This document shows, in pieces, positions 33,809 through 44,016 of a DNA stretch of 64,000 bases (its first letter is position 1; every line of letters begins with the position of its first letter). Made by a program: the position numbers and the translations under genes. This DNA comes from Litorimonas sp964352855 (lineage in GTDB: Bacteria; Pseudomonadota; Alphaproteobacteria; Caulobacterales; Maricaulaceae): assembly GCA_964352855.1 (NCBI GenBank), contig CAYGTR010000003.1:1-64000 (forward strand). Reading direction: 5' to 3'. Below the pieces are notes generated by a model, which was not told the DNA's origin, ran no database searches, and worked only from the letters and a program-made list of their open reading frames with translations.

Positions 33809-34743
33809 TCATTATCTTCATCAGAGGTATCTTCGGATAAGTTATCTTCGGAGGCTTGGGTGTTTTCATCGTCCGTCACATTTGGCGGCGCTTGCACTAA
33901 TATCTCAACGTTACCTTTGTCGCGTAGGTCTTGAACCAAAGATTGGATAGAATCAAACGTCATAAATTTTACAATATTCGGGCGCAGCGTTTCAAATGTC
34001 TGTTTTTGGGCGGGACGGCGGTCAAGTACTTCGCCAATATGCCAGCCAAATTCTGTTTCAAACACATCGGTGACTTCGCCTTTTTTTGTGCTGAAAATAA
34101 CTTTGGTAAAATCAGGACTGAGCATGTCACGGGTAAAATAGCCTAAATTCCCGCCTGTTTCGCGCGAGCCCTCATCTTGACTGATGGATCTTGCAAGTTC
34201 TGCAAAGTCAGCCCCCTCATCGAGGCTTTTTAAGGCCGCTTTTGCAGAGGCTTCATCACTCAGCAAAATGTGCCGTGCACGAATTTCGTCACCCCGATCA
34301 ACAAGCGCCGCCTGTTCGTCATACATACGGCGAATGGTTGTCTCATTCACCGTTTCTTTTAGATGCTCTTCGACTAAAATATTACCTAAAATACGTTCTC
34401 GGGCGGCAGCTAATCGACGTTTATTTTCATCTGTTTGGTCCAGAGACTGCCTGACAGCCGCTAGTGCCAAAAGCCTTTGATCCACTAATTCTTCAATTAA
34501 GGCCTGAAATCTGGGATCAGTTTCCGAAAAATTTTCCCCGGGCTTGATTAAGCCACGTTCAATCGCCAAACGCTCAACATCACTTTGGTAAAGCCTGGTT
34601 TCATCCACACGCGCAATTTCAGTATCCCCTAAGCGCATTGCGCCGGAATTAAGACTATCGGCGGGGCCATCATCACTCTGGTTCCCACAGGCTGATATGA
34701 CTAAACTAACCGCAATCATGAGACTGATCGAGAATTGACGCAT
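33805..34743 (-). CDS. Parvulin-type peptidyl-prolyl isomerase lipoprotein
   Basis: A 312-residue envelope foldase. I start at ATG 34743, which has AAGGAGTGAAG directly upstream and gives a lipoprotein signal ending SACG (Cys19). An N-terminal SurA-like helical region follows (about 40-140). The parvulin domain lies at about 150-245, with RARHILLSDEASAKAAL, GGNLGYFTRDML and the FGWHIGEV motif. The C-terminus is strongly acidic (Asp/Glu-rich last 30 residues). It probably assists folding of exported proteins; its position opposite secA fits a link to secretion. Confidence 0.88.
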   Translation of the reverse strand: MRQFSISLMIAVSLVISACGNQSDDGPADSLNSGAMRLGDTEIARVDETRLYQSDVERLAIERGLIKPGENFSETDPRFQALIEELVDQRLLALAAVRQSLDQTDENKRRLAAARERILGNILVEEHLKETVNETTIRRMYDEQAALVDRGDEIRARHILLSDEASAKAALKSLDEGADFAELARSISQDEGSRETGGNLGYFTRDMLSPDFTKVIFSTKKGEVTDVFETEFGWHIGEVLDRRPAQKQTFETLRPNIVKFMTFDSIQSLVQDLRDKGNVEILVQAPPNVTDDENTQASEDNLSEDTSDEDNE

Positions 34744-34928
34744 CTTCACTCCTTCCAAGCTACATTTTAACGTGATTTTTTGCACGAAGCACAGTCAATT
34801 ACTCGCCCCTTTCATTGACTTACCAAGGGAGGCTTCTTAAGTCACCACAAAGTATTATTGGCTCAAACAGATAGGAACAATATCTGCGAGTGCGATAGAA
34901 ACACTGGGACAAGACAGCAGGAGCCTTC

Positions 34929-37610
34929 ATGTTAGGCATGGCGAAAAAGATTTTTGGTTCAGAAAATGATCGAAAACTAAAAAAACTCAGACCGTTGGTG
35001 GGGAAAATCAATGCGCTTGAGCCACAATTTGAAGCCATGACGGATGATGCGCTGCGAGCGCAGACCGATATTTACAAACAACGCGTTAAGGACGGTGAGG
35101 CCTTGGATGATTTGTTGCCTGAAGCTTTCGCCACAGTACGAGAGGCTGCCAAGCGCACTCTCGGCCAGCGTCACTACGATGTTCAGCTTATTGGAGGCAT
35201 TACGCTCCATCGGGGCGAAATTGCGGAAATGCGCACAGGTGAGGGTAAAACACTTGTCTCCACACTCGCCGCTTATCTTAATGCGCTCAAAGGCGAAGGT
35301 GTCCACATTGTAACGGTGAATGATTATCTCGCCAGTCGTGATGCAGAATGGATGGGTCAGATCTATAAATTTTTGGGTTTAACCGTTGATTGTATCAATA
35401 ATCACCAACCGTATGGCGGCGGACGCCAAGCGGCTTACAACTGCGATATCACTTACGGCACGAATAACGAGTTCGGCTTTGATTATCTGCGTGATAATAT
35501 GAAATATAGTGTTGAGGAAATGGATCAACGCGGTCACGCCTATGCCATTATCGATGAAATTGACTCTATTTTGATTGATGAAGCGCGGACACCATTAATT
35601 ATCTCAGGTCCAACCGATGATAAATCAGAGCTTTATCGCACCGTCGATAAAATCATCCCACTCATTAACGAAAGTGGTTATGAGGTCGATGAGAAAGCCC
35701 GCTCGGCAACTTTTAACGAAGAAGGTAATGAGCAGATAGAAAACATCTTACGCGAACAAGGCTTACTCGAGGGCGAAAGCCTTTATGATGTGGAAAATGT
35801 CACCGTTGTCCATCACATCAATCAAGGCCTTAAAGCCCATAAGCTTTATGTCCGTGATAAGGATTATATTGTCAAAAATGACGAAGTGGTTTTGATTGAT
35901 GAATTTACCGGACGTATGATGGATGGCCGTCGCCTCTCTGACGGTCTTCACCAAGCGATTGAAGCCAAAGAAAACGTCGATATCAAGCCTGAAAACGTTA
36001 CGCTTGCATCAATCACGCTTCAGAACTATTTCCGCCTTTATGGCAAACTCTCCGGCATGACGGGCACGGCCGAAACCGAAGCTGGTGAATTCGCTGAGAC
36101 TTACGGTCTCGAAGTTCTCATCATTCCGACAAATAGACCCATCCAGCGAATTGATGATGAAGATGTCATTTACCGCACGGAACAAGAAAAATTCAAAGCG
36201 ATTGTCGATGATATTGAAGGCAAAACCGCCAGCGGTCAGCCTATTCTCGTGGGTACAGTCAGTATTGAAAAGTCAGAACGCTTATCTGAATATCTTACTC
36301 AACGCGGCGTTGATCATCGTGTCTTAAATGCGCGTTTCCATGACCAAGAAGCCTCTATCGTGGCCCAAGCCGGTGTGCCAGGCGCAGTTACCATTGCCAC
36401 CAATATGGCGGGTCGAGGTACCGATATCCAGCTCGGGGGTAACCTCGACATGCGGATAGAGCAAGAGATACCAGCAGACGTTGCCGAATCAGAACGTGAA
36501 AGCTCAATAGCCCTCATCAAAGCCGAGATCAGCGGATTAAAGGATAAAGCATTGTCGGCTGGGGGGCTTTATGTTTTGGGCACTGAACGTCACGAAAGCC
36601 GCCGCATTGACAATCAGCTTCGAGGCCGAACAGGTCGTCAAGGCGATCCTGGCCGCTCAAAATTCTATCTCTCGACCGAAGATGACCTCATGCGTATCTT
36701 TGGTGGGGATCGCCTGAAATCTATGATGGCGACAATGAAGTTTGAAGAAGGCGAACACCTGACCAACCGCTTTATGTCTAAGGCCGTGGAACGCGCTCAG
36801 GTCCGTGTGGAGCAACGTAATTTCGACATTCGGAAAAACTTGCTCAAATATGACGATGTCATGAATGATCAGCGCAAAACGATCTTTGAACAGCGCATGG
36901 AATTTATGACGGATAATGATGTCTCTGACGTGATCGAAGATTTCCGTCATCAGCTCTGCGAAGACTTGATCGAAACACATATTCCGAAAAAAGCCTATGC
37001 CGAACAATGGGACACAAAGACACTTAATGAGGCGAGTAAAGAAGCGCTTTTGATGGATATTCCATTTGATAAATGGGCCGACGAAGAAGGCATTGCCGAT
37101 GAAGAAATGCTTGTGCGCCTGAAAAAAGCAGGAGATGATGCGTTCACCCAACTCACGGACGGGATCGATGACAGTGAAATGCTGCGCGCGCAAAAGCAAA
37201 TTCTCTTGCAAGTCATCGACAAAAACTGGCGAGAACATTTGCAACAACTTGATAATTTGAAATCCGTTATTGGCATGCGTGCCTATGGGCAACGCGACCC
37301 TCTTAACGAGTATAAATCCGAAGCCTTCACATTGTTTGATAAGCTTTTGACATCGCTGCGCGAAGACGTGACCAAAGCGATGATGAACCTGTTACTCAAC
37401 GTGCAAATGCAGCGGCAACAACGTCAAACCCAGCAGCAACAAGCACAAGCGAGGGCGACAGCCGCCTCAGCACGTTCTCCCATGGAAATGGTCGCAGCGA
37501 CCCCAGCCGCTGCAGAATTGACGCCAGAGCAATTAGAGGGCGTTAGCCGAAATTCCCAATGCCCTTGTGGTTCGGGGAAAAAGTTCAAACATTGCCACGG
37601 CTCGATATAA
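34929..37610 (+). CDS. secA: Protein translocase ATPase SecA
   Basis: SecA drives post-translational export through SecYEG. The 893-residue protein is full length. Walker A is MRTGEGKT (residues 101-108), the DEAD-like motif is IIDEIDSILIDEARTPL with Asp209, and the second nucleotide-binding fold contains TNMAGRGTDIQLGG and RIDNQLRGRTGRQGDPG. The C-terminal zinc-binding tail CPCGSGKKFKHCHG is preceded by a Gln-rich linker. AGGAG lies 6 bases before the ATG. It is divergent from the ppiC-argJ-mutT operon. Confidence 0.98.
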   Translation: MLGMAKKIFGSENDRKLKKLRPLVGKINALEPQFEAMTDDALRAQTDIYKQRVKDGEALDDLLPEAFATVREAAKRTLGQRHYDVQLIGGITLHRGEIAEMRTGEGKTLVSTLAAYLNALKGEGVHIVTVNDYLASRDAEWMGQIYKFLGLTVDCINNHQPYGGGRQAAYNCDITYGTNNEFGFDYLRDNMKYSVEEMDQRGHAYAIIDEIDSILIDEARTPLIISGPTDDKSELYRTVDKIIPLINESGYEVDEKARSATFNEEGNEQIENILREQGLLEGESLYDVENVTVVHHINQGLKAHKLYVRDKDYIVKNDEVVLIDEFTGRMMDGRRLSDGLHQAIEAKENVDIKPENVTLASITLQNYFRLYGKLSGMTGTAETEAGEFAETYGLEVLIIPTNRPIQRIDDEDVIYRTEQEKFKAIVDDIEGKTASGQPILVGTVSIEKSERLSEYLTQRGVDHRVLNARFHDQEASIVAQAGVPGAVTIATNMAGRGTDIQLGGNLDMRIEQEIPADVAESERESSIALIKAEISGLKDKALSAGGLYVLGTERHESRRIDNQLRGRTGRQGDPGRSKFYLSTEDDLMRIFGGDRLKSMMATMKFEEGEHLTNRFMSKAVERAQVRVEQRNFDIRKNLLKYDDVMNDQRKTIFEQRMEFMTDNDVSDVIEDFRHQLCEDLIETHIPKKAYAEQWDTKTLNEASKEALLMDIPFDKWADEEGIADEEMLVRLKKAGDDAFTQLTDGIDDSEMLRAQKQILLQVIDKNWREHLQQLDNLKSVIGMRAYGQRDPLNEYKSEAFTLFDKLLTSLREDVTKAMMNLLLNVQMQRQQRQTQQQQAQARATAASARSPMEMVAATPAAAELTPEQLEGVSRNSQCPCGSGKKFKHCHGSI

Positions 37611-37760
37611 CTTATTTTGACCGCCTTGCGGGGCAGTATTGATTGAATCAGTTTATGCATAAAGTGTCAGTTTTATTGACATCTACTGGCACGACTTAGT
37701 GTGAGAGCGAAGCCTTGTTCTAAGATCTAAGATTCAAAGTCTGTTTGAAAACGTTTCGCT

Positions 37761-38714
37761 TTATCTGTCAGAGGCCGCGCGTTGTAATCTATCATTTATC
37801 GCAGCGCCTAACCCTTCATAGGGAATTGGAGCAACAGCAATACCTTTAACGTCTTGGCGATCAAGCGCCCGTAAGAAGTCATAAAGTCGGTGACTGGCCT
37901 CTTGTAAATCTGCGTGAATTGAAAGGTTTAAATCTGCCTCAACATCAGTGGCGCCAAAGGCCAAGAACACCTCACCTTTCTGTTTTTTCACAGCATTGCG
38001 GCGCACCTTAGCCCGGGGCGCATAATGGCTTTCCAGCATTCCGGGAGCGATAGGGTGCGCGCTCTTATCTGAAAAACGGATATCCGAAATATAAGGTACG
38101 AAACTCTCCACAGGAATAGCACCAGGCCTTAGGAGTGTGGCGTGGGTGTCCCCGACCGCCAAGACAGTGCTTTCAATGCCGCTTCTGCAAGGGCCATTAT
38201 CAATGATAAGCTCTACCTTATCACCAAGATCATCAAAAACATGTTGCGCCGTTGTCGGGCTGATATGGCCTGATATATTGGCGCTGGGCATAACTATTGG
38301 GCCGTCAAAACCCAAATGATTAAAGGGTTCAGTCCAGGGCGCAACCGGATAGCGGATCGCAATTGTATCAAGGGCCGCGCCGGCATAAACACTTACATCC
38401 GCAGAGGGTTTTTTGGGTAAAACCAAAGTCAGAGGCCCTGGCCAGAAGGCCTCCATTAATTGCTGCGCCAACGGTGAGACCTCTGCTAATTTGTGCGCGG
38501 CCTCAAAATTAAATATATGCGCAATGAGTGGATTGTGACTGGGTCGCCCTTTCGCACTATAGATAGACTGAACAGCGCGGTCATCAGATGCGATTGCAGC
38601 CAGTCCGTAAACCGTCTCTGTTGGTAAGGCCACAAGTCTTCCCTGTCTGAGGGAACCAACTGCCAGGCGATAAGCCGTATCGCTTGCAGGTATGATATTC
38701 GCCTTTGTCATCAT
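37761..38714 (-). CDS. Threonylcarbamoyl-AMP synthase, Sua5 type
   Basis: This enzyme makes threonylcarbamoyl-AMP from Thr, bicarbonate and ATP for the t6A modification of ANN-decoding tRNAs. The YrdC domain (about residues 10-200) shows LPTETVYGLA, the KGRPSHNPLI loop and the VMPSANISGHISPTTA block. A C-terminal Sua5 domain (about 225-315), joined by APGMLESHYAPRAKV, makes it the long Sua5 form rather than short TsaC. I start at ATG 38714, which has AAGG 6 bases upstream. Confidence 0.93.
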   Translation of the reverse strand: MMTKANIIPASDTAYRLAVGSLRQGRLVALPTETVYGLAAIASDDRAVQSIYSAKGRPSHNPLIAHIFNFEAAHKLAEVSPLAQQLMEAFWPGPLTLVLPKKPSADVSVYAGAALDTIAIRYPVAPWTEPFNHLGFDGPIVMPSANISGHISPTTAQHVFDDLGDKVELIIDNGPCRSGIESTVLAVGDTHATLLRPGAIPVESFVPYISDIRFSDKSAHPIAPGMLESHYAPRAKVRRNAVKKQKGEVFLAFGATDVEADLNLSIHADLQEASHRLYDFLRALDRQDVKGIAVAPIPYEGLGAAINDRLQRAASDR

Positions 38715-38940
38715 ACAGCCTTTTAGCGCTATTTTAAAAACCAAACCACTCTTATTGACTTGGATTGTCTTGGCTTTTCTGCCTGGATCGTAATGACGGG
38801 CTTATTTGCATAAAGGCTGAATATTGGATTACAAATTGAGAAAAACACGTGCAAAACTGTCCTAGGACAAAAACCCCTAATCATAGGCCTTTAGGGTCGT
38901 TGGATGATCAAATGTTCAAAGCTATGGGAAGGATTCAAAA

Positions 38941-39864
38941 ATGACAACAGATGACCAATCTATAAATAATGAAGCCAATCAAGAAGACGCCTTCTCTATC
39001 CCCGAAATGCGTTATGATGAAGATGCCATTCGCCATGCATTTGAAACAGGCGAATATCCGTATGAGAAGAAACTGAGCCGGAAAGCTTATGAGGCCAAGA
39101 AACGGGACTTACAGACTGAATTATTAAAGGTTCAGCTTTGGACAAAACAAACAGGGCAGCGGTTTGTTTTGATATTTGAGGGTCGCGATGCTGCAGGCAA
39201 AGGCGGCACGATTAAACGCTTTACCGAACATTTGAACCCGCGCGCAGCTCGCGTTGTTGCTCTTGAGAAGCCAACAAATACTGAGCAAGGTCAATGGTAT
39301 TTCCAACGCTATATCAAACACCTCCCAACTGCCGGTGAAATGGTCTTGTTCGACCGATCTTGGTATAATCGTGCCGGTGTTGAACGCGCCATGGGGTTTT
39401 GCACACCAACAGAATATTTAGAGTTTATGCGCCAGACTCCAAAGCTCGAACGCATGCTTGTTCGCTCGGGTATACATATGTTCAAATATTGGTTCTCTGT
39501 CACACAAGAGGAACAGCGCAAACGGTTTGAATCTCGTGAACACGACCCTTTAAAACAATGGAAACTATCGCCCATCGACAAGGCTAGCCTCAACAAATGG
39601 GAAGATTACACCGAAGCCAAAGAAGCAATGTTTTATTATACGGATACAGCAGATGCGCCTTGGACGATTATAAAATCAGACGACAAAAAGCGTGCGCGGC
39701 TTAATTGTATGATGCATTTCCTCAATAGTTTGGATTATCCCGGCAAAGATCCCAGCATTATTCATACGCCTGATCCGCTTATCGTTGGCAAAAGCACCCA
39801 TGTTTTACAAGGTAGCGGGCAGATTATGAATAAGGCCCTGCATCCGGATTTGCGACGTAAATAG
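38941..39864 (+). CDS. ppk2: Polyphosphate kinase 2
   Basis: PPK2 uses polyphosphate to phosphorylate nucleotides. The 307-residue single-domain protein has Walker A GRDAAGKGGTIKRF near residues 80-93, the Walker B-like region VLFDRSWYNRAGVERAMGF near 136-154, the lid module EEQRKRFESREHDPLKQWKLSPID and the DDKKRARLNCM block. This is the class I pattern, for which nucleoside diphosphates are the usual acceptors. AGGA precedes the ATG. It appears monocistronic. Confidence 0.93.
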   Translation: MTTDDQSINNEANQEDAFSIPEMRYDEDAIRHAFETGEYPYEKKLSRKAYEAKKRDLQTELLKVQLWTKQTGQRFVLIFEGRDAAGKGGTIKRFTEHLNPRAARVVALEKPTNTEQGQWYFQRYIKHLPTAGEMVLFDRSWYNRAGVERAMGFCTPTEYLEFMRQTPKLERMLVRSGIHMFKYWFSVTQEEQRKRFESREHDPLKQWKLSPIDKASLNKWEDYTEAKEAMFYYTDTADAPWTIIKSDDKKRARLNCMMHFLNSLDYPGKDPSIIHTPDPLIVGKSTHVLQGSGQIMNKALHPDLRRK

Positions 39865-40144
39865 AAAATAAATGCGCGCAAACACAGTAACACAACCTAA
39901 ATGAGGACAATTTTGCCACAGTTGATAGGTTTTCGTAAAATTTATGTAATTTAGGCATTATGACCTCATGACGAACATTTCTGTGCTATTCGCGCCTAAA
40001 ATCCGTGCGTTTAATACAAATCAAACACTTTTCCACTAATCCGCATCGCGTAAAGCAGGATGCTTCCCTAATCAAATTTACATGAAATTATAAAGCGGCG
40101 ATCATTTCAGGGGCCGCTATTTCGAGTTTTAAACGGAGAGCATC

Positions 40145-40894
40145 ATGAAAAAACTCATCTCAATTGTCGCATTGTTGAGCACCACAGCAATGGCACCAAC
40201 TGCTTTCGCCGGAGACGTCAGCGTTTCAACATCCATTGACTATGTAAGCGAATATGTTTTTCGCGGTGTCAGCTTTGCCCGAGGTGCCGTTCAACCCGGT
40301 ATCGAAATTTCAAAAGACGGTTTTACGGCTGGTGTTTGGACTTCTGCGGCTCTTGGAGAGGCGAGCATAGTCGCTGCCGACGAAATTGATGTTTATGCAG
40401 GCTATTCTTGGGGACTGTCTGATGTGATATCCGCAGATGTTGGGGCAACAATTTACCATTTCCCGGATACGGATGGTGGCCTATTTGATTTTGGAGGGGC
40501 CTCAACCATCGAAGGTTATGCGGGTTTAAGCTTTGACGTACCTTTGGCTCCAAGCATTTATGCATATTATGATCTCGACTTGGAAGCATTTACGCTCGAA
40601 GGCGGCGTGTCTCACAGCGTACCTGTCGCAGAGAAAACAAGTCTCGATCTTGGCCTAACAGCGGGTCTTGTCACAGCAGATGGCGGTGGAGATTACCAGT
40701 ATGGATCTGCTTCTGCAAGCTTGGGCTATGGTTTCACAGATGATGTATCGGCCTATATCGGCGCTAATTTCTCTTTATCCTCTGAAGACACTTTGAATTT
40801 CCGCAAATTTCAGTTGCCTGATGGCTCAGACTTTGCCGCAACAACAGATGATAATCTGATTTGGTTCGGCGTGGGCGTTGCTGCTGGCTTTTAA
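40145..40894 (+). CDS. TorF-family outer-membrane beta-barrel protein
   Basis: A 249-residue exported protein with a Sec signal (residues 1-22, ending AFA-GD) followed by DVSVSTSIDYVSEYVFRGVSF, the hallmark opening of the TorF/Gcw_chp family of putative porins. The mature part alternates short polar and hydrophobic strands and ends in aromatic Phe, as expected of outer-membrane barrels. The cargo is unknown. It is monocistronic, with about 280 bases of upstream spacer and a strong terminator after it, which fits an abundant, individually controlled porin. Confidence 0.85.
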   Translation: MKKLISIVALLSTTAMAPTAFAGDVSVSTSIDYVSEYVFRGVSFARGAVQPGIEISKDGFTAGVWTSAALGEASIVAADEIDVYAGYSWGLSDVISADVGATIYHFPDTDGGLFDFGGASTIEGYAGLSFDVPLAPSIYAYYDLDLEAFTLEGGVSHSVPVAEKTSLDLGLTAGLVTADGGGDYQYGSASASLGYGFTDDVSAYIGANFSLSSEDTLNFRKFQLPDGSDFAATTDDNLIWFGVGVAAGF

Positions 40895-40919
40895 GCCGCT
40901 TACCCATCTTGGGAGGACG

Positions 40920-40958
40920 AAACCCCGCTGCAATCAGAGATGAAGCAGTGGGGTTTTT
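40920..40958 (+). terminator. Terminator after the TorF-like porin gene
   Basis: AACCCCGCTGC (40921-40931) and GCAGTGGGGTT (40945-40955) form a GC-rich stem ending in a T-run, 26 bases after the stop codon. Confidence 0.88.
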
Positions 40959-41049
40959 CAATGCCAAAATGAAATAAATTTACCAGTTCTTAACTATAGT
41001 TCGAGCACGGCTTACATCATAGAAAGAATAATTTTTTTCAGGATGTTTC

Positions 41050-42051
41050 ATGCCACCTTCACCGCGCAACTGGTTTCAAAGACTAGCACCCTATCGCAAC
41101 GCTGAAAATGGCAGAGCTTTTTTTGAATTACTGGTAACGCTCGTTCCATTTTTTGCACTTTGGGCAGGAATTTGGGCCCTTTTACAAGCTGGTCATTACT
41201 GGGCGATTTTAGGCTTTATCCCTGCCGGTGGTTTATTGGTAAGATTATTTATCATTCAGCATGATTGCGGTCACCAATCTATGTTTAGCCATAAATACGT
41301 CAACGATTGGATGGGGCGGCTTATTGGTATCTTGACCCTGACACCTTATGATCATTGGAAACACAGCCATGCACTTCATCATGCAAGTTCAGGTAACTTA
41401 GATAGACGCGGCGTTGGAGACGATATTATCACGCTGACGGTTGAAGAATATAAGGCTTTGTCAAAGTGGGCCCGTTTCAAATACCGCGCATATCGGCATC
41501 CTATCGTTATGTTTGGCATTGGCCCTGCCTATGTTTTCTTGGTCTTTAACCGCCTACCTATAGGCGCCATGAGGAATGGTGTTAAGCCTTGGGCAAGCGC
41601 CTTGCTGACCAATCTCGGTGTCGCAATTGTCTATGGATTGTTGATTTGGGCCGTTGGATGGAAAATCTTTGTTCTTATACAAATTCCCACGATTATTGTC
41701 GCCGCGACGATTGGCGTTTGGATGTTTTATGTGCAGCATCAATTTGACGACACACATTGGTCACGAAATGAGGATTGGAACCGCGAGACCGCAGCCTTAA
41801 AAGGCAGCTCTTATTATGCCTTACCTCAGCCTTTCATGTGGGTCACAGGTAACATTGGCATTCATCATATCCATCATTTATCTTCGAGAATTCCATTTTA
41901 TCAATTACCGCGAATTCTTAAGGCACATCCGGAACTAAAATCCGTAGGGCGTCTTACTTTTCTGGATAGTCTAAAATGCGTCAACCTCGCTCTATGGTGT
42001 GAAAAAACCAGAAAAATGGTAAGTTTTCGTACAGCAAAGGCAATAAATTAA
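41050..42051 (+). CDS. Membrane fatty-acid desaturase
   Basis: A 333-residue membrane desaturase with all three histidine boxes of the di-iron family: HDCGHQSMF near residue 74, HSHALHHASSGNLD near 107, and HHIHH near 276. Four to six hydrophobic helices surround them. The box pattern is that of acyl-lipid delta-12/omega-6-like desaturases that act on membrane lipids at low temperature. Substrate position cannot be settled from sequence. CAGGATG precedes the start. It is tail-to-tail with accA, 9 bases apart. Confidence 0.88.
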   Translation: MPPSPRNWFQRLAPYRNAENGRAFFELLVTLVPFFALWAGIWALLQAGHYWAILGFIPAGGLLVRLFIIQHDCGHQSMFSHKYVNDWMGRLIGILTLTPYDHWKHSHALHHASSGNLDRRGVGDDIITLTVEEYKALSKWARFKYRAYRHPIVMFGIGPAYVFLVFNRLPIGAMRNGVKPWASALLTNLGVAIVYGLLIWAVGWKIFVLIQIPTIIVAATIGVWMFYVQHQFDDTHWSRNEDWNRETAALKGSSYYALPQPFMWVTGNIGIHHIHHLSSRIPFYQLPRILKAHPELKSVGRLTFLDSLKCVNLALWCEKTRKMVSFRTAKAIN

Positions 42052-42060
42052 AGCCTTGTC

Positions 42061-43005
42061 CTAGCTTAGAGTCCGGCCAATGTTTAAGAATTTCTGACGA
42101 CGTCGTTTAATTAATTCATCAGAAGATAACTCAGACAACTCCTTGAGAGAGTTTATAATAGTCGCCCCAACCGTTTTTAAAGCAACACCGGGTGTACGAT
42201 GAGCGCCACCGATAGGTTCTGCTATAATCGAATCAATAACGCCTAATGTTTTCAAATCCTGTGCCGTAATTTTCATGGCTTTCGCGGCGTCCTGAGCTTT
42301 AGCCCCATCTCGCCAGAGAATGGACGCACAGCCCTCTGGAGAAATAACGCTATAAATAGAATGCTCCAACATCATAACATGATCTGCAGTCGCGATCGCC
42401 ACGGCGCCACCTGACCCCCCCTCGCCAGTAATGATGGAAACAAATGGCACACGCAGGGACAAACCGCGATCAATCGAACGTGCAATCGCTTCAGCTTGGC
42501 CGCGCTCTTCAGCTCCACGCCCCGGATATGCGCCTGCCGTATCTACAAAACTCACAACAGGAATAGAAAAACGCTCAGCCAAATCCATCAAGCGCACAGA
42601 TTTTCTATACCCTTCCGGGTTTGCCATGCCGAAATTATGGTGCAGGCGGCTTTCGGTATCCGTACCCTTTTCATGGCCCATAACAACAACAGATTGACCG
42701 CGAATTTTACCAAGGCCGCCTAATAACGCATTATCGTCACCGAACTTACGGTCCCCTGATAGCGGCGTGTAATCAGTGACGAGCGATTTAACATAAGCGC
42801 TATAATGTGGTCGCGCTTCATGACGCGCAATCCGAGTCTTTTCCCATGGGCCAAGATTTGAGTAGATTTTCTTTAATTGCTCTTCAGCTTCTTTACGCAA
42901 GGCGATGAGCCCTTCCGCAGACTCACCCTCACTCGCCAACAATACATCAATTTTGGCGTCGATCTCGGCCAAAGGCCGCTCAAAGTCCAGATAGGTTCTC
43001 GCCAT
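42061..43005 (-). CDS. accA: Acetyl-CoA carboxylase carboxyltransferase subunit alpha
   Basis: AccA, with AccD, transfers the carboxyl group from carboxybiotin to acetyl-CoA in fatty-acid synthesis. The 314-residue length and blocks are standard: LDFERPLAEIDAKI at the N-terminus, DRKFGDDNALLGGLG, GMANPEGYRKSVRLMDLAE, FVDTAGAYPG, and GEGGSGGAVAIATADHVMMLEH containing the oxyanion-forming glycines. A zinc finger is absent, as expected because it lies in AccD. Confidence 0.97.
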   Translation of the reverse strand: MARTYLDFERPLAEIDAKIDVLLASEGESAEGLIALRKEAEEQLKKIYSNLGPWEKTRIARHEARPHYSAYVKSLVTDYTPLSGDRKFGDDNALLGGLGKIRGQSVVVMGHEKGTDTESRLHHNFGMANPEGYRKSVRLMDLAERFSIPVVSFVDTAGAYPGRGAEERGQAEAIARSIDRGLSLRVPFVSIITGEGGSGGAVAIATADHVMMLEHSIYSVISPEGCASILWRDGAKAQDAAKAMKITAQDLKTLGVIDSIIAEPIGGAHRTPGVALKTVGATIINSLKELSELSSDELIKRRRQKFLNIGRTLS

Positions 43006-43099
43006 AGGGGGCTCCGAAACAATGCGTTAGCGAGCGGGTATAGAGGGTCTGTCAGGATTCACAAGATATAGACTGAATAGAAGCCTTGTTTCTTGTCGA

Positions 43100-43441
43100 T
43101 TACGCCGACTCTACAGTCGTTAACACAAGCGTTCCGAGACCAAGAAGGGCGAGCAACGTCCAGAGCGTGATAGATGATATATCCGCTGAGCCGATAGAGA
43201 ACAAAGGGGCATCCAGCGTATTACTCGAATTCAATTCTTGGAGAAACGTTATGAGGAACGGCAATTGTGAAGCCGCTATAAGCCCGCCGCATAAGCCAAA
43301 CCCACTTAAGACAAAACGGCGACGTTTTTCTTCTGATCGCACAGAGCCCATCACAGTGTTTTGGAGGTCTTGCGAATAAAGCGTAGCATTCTCTTGCTCA
43401 AACAGTGCCGTCAGATCATTATAATGCGTTTTGTCGGTCAT
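43100..43441 (-). CDS. Small two-helix membrane protein next to an ECF sigma factor
   Basis: This 113-residue protein has a soluble N-terminal part (about residues 1-40), a hydrophobic helix near 43-62 and a second near 90-108. It starts 12 bases after the sigma-factor gene and is probably co-transcribed. Its size, topology and position are those of a simple membrane anti-sigma factor, but no zinc-binding HxxxCxxC motif is present, so that role is inferred from context only. Confidence 0.6.
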   Translation of the reverse strand: MTDKTHYNDLTALFEQENATLYSQDLQNTVMGSVRSEEKRRRFVLSGFGLCGGLIAASQLPFLITFLQELNSSNTLDAPLFSIGSADISSITLWTLLALLGLGTLVLTTVESA

Positions 43442-43453
43442 ATCATCTCCACA

Positions 43454-43990
43454 TCATGCAACATTATCAATTTCCATCGCTTTTCGCAATTGCGCAACTC
43501 CACGGTTCACGTGCGATTTGACGGTTCCTAGAGGCCAGCCCGTTGCTAACGCGGCTTCTTGATGGCTGAATCCCGTAGCCACGCACAGAATAACGCAAAT
43601 GCGCTGTTTTTCTGATAATGTATTTAAAGCAGTATTGAGGTCGAGCCTCGATTCAAAACATCCTTTTGACGGATCAAAAACCTTTCCATGAATATTTTCA
43701 TCGAAAGTGATTACATCCTTCTTTTTACGATAATATTGCAAAAACTCGCGATAGGTGATGGTTCCAATCCAAGATTTGAACGAGCCGCCGGCATAAGTTT
43801 CAATGCGCCGCCACGCCGTTAGAAAAGCGGATTGCGCAAGGTCATCCGCCTCAGCACCACCCCGCATGAGGCGATGGCTTATACCTCTTACCACCCCGTT
43901 ATAGCGCAAGACCAAAACGGCAAAGGCCGCTTGGTCTCTTTTCGCTGAACGCGCCGCCAGTTCAGGGTCACTTAAGGTTTCTAACGACAT
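43454..43990 (-). CDS. ECF-type RNA polymerase sigma factor
   Basis: A 178-residue sigma factor with region 2 (about residues 20-85: FAVLVLRYNGVVRGISHRLM, then DDLAQSAFLTAWRRI) and region 4 (about 115-170: TLSEKQRICVILCVATGFSHQEAALATGWPLGTVKSHVNRGVAQL), separated by a short linker. These two regions alone define an ECF sigma factor. It lies between a DUF6249-like membrane gene and a small membrane gene, all on one strand, which suggests a signalling unit sensing the envelope. Confidence 0.9.
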   Translation of the reverse strand: MSLETLSDPELAARSAKRDQAAFAVLVLRYNGVVRGISHRLMRGGAEADDLAQSAFLTAWRRIETYAGGSFKSWIGTITYREFLQYYRKKKDVITFDENIHGKVFDPSKGCFESRLDLNTALNTLSEKQRICVILCVATGFSHQEAALATGWPLGTVKSHVNRGVAQLRKAMEIDNVA

Positions 43991-44016
43991 TCAAAAATGA
44001 CGGTCAAAAATAGCCC

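Noticed and set aside
36657..37292. Long minus-strand open frame (211 codons) opposite secA
   Set aside because: It lies wholly inside secA, whose protein is fully conserved, and the antisense protein has no recognisable domain or ribosome-binding site. It is a by-product of secA codon use.
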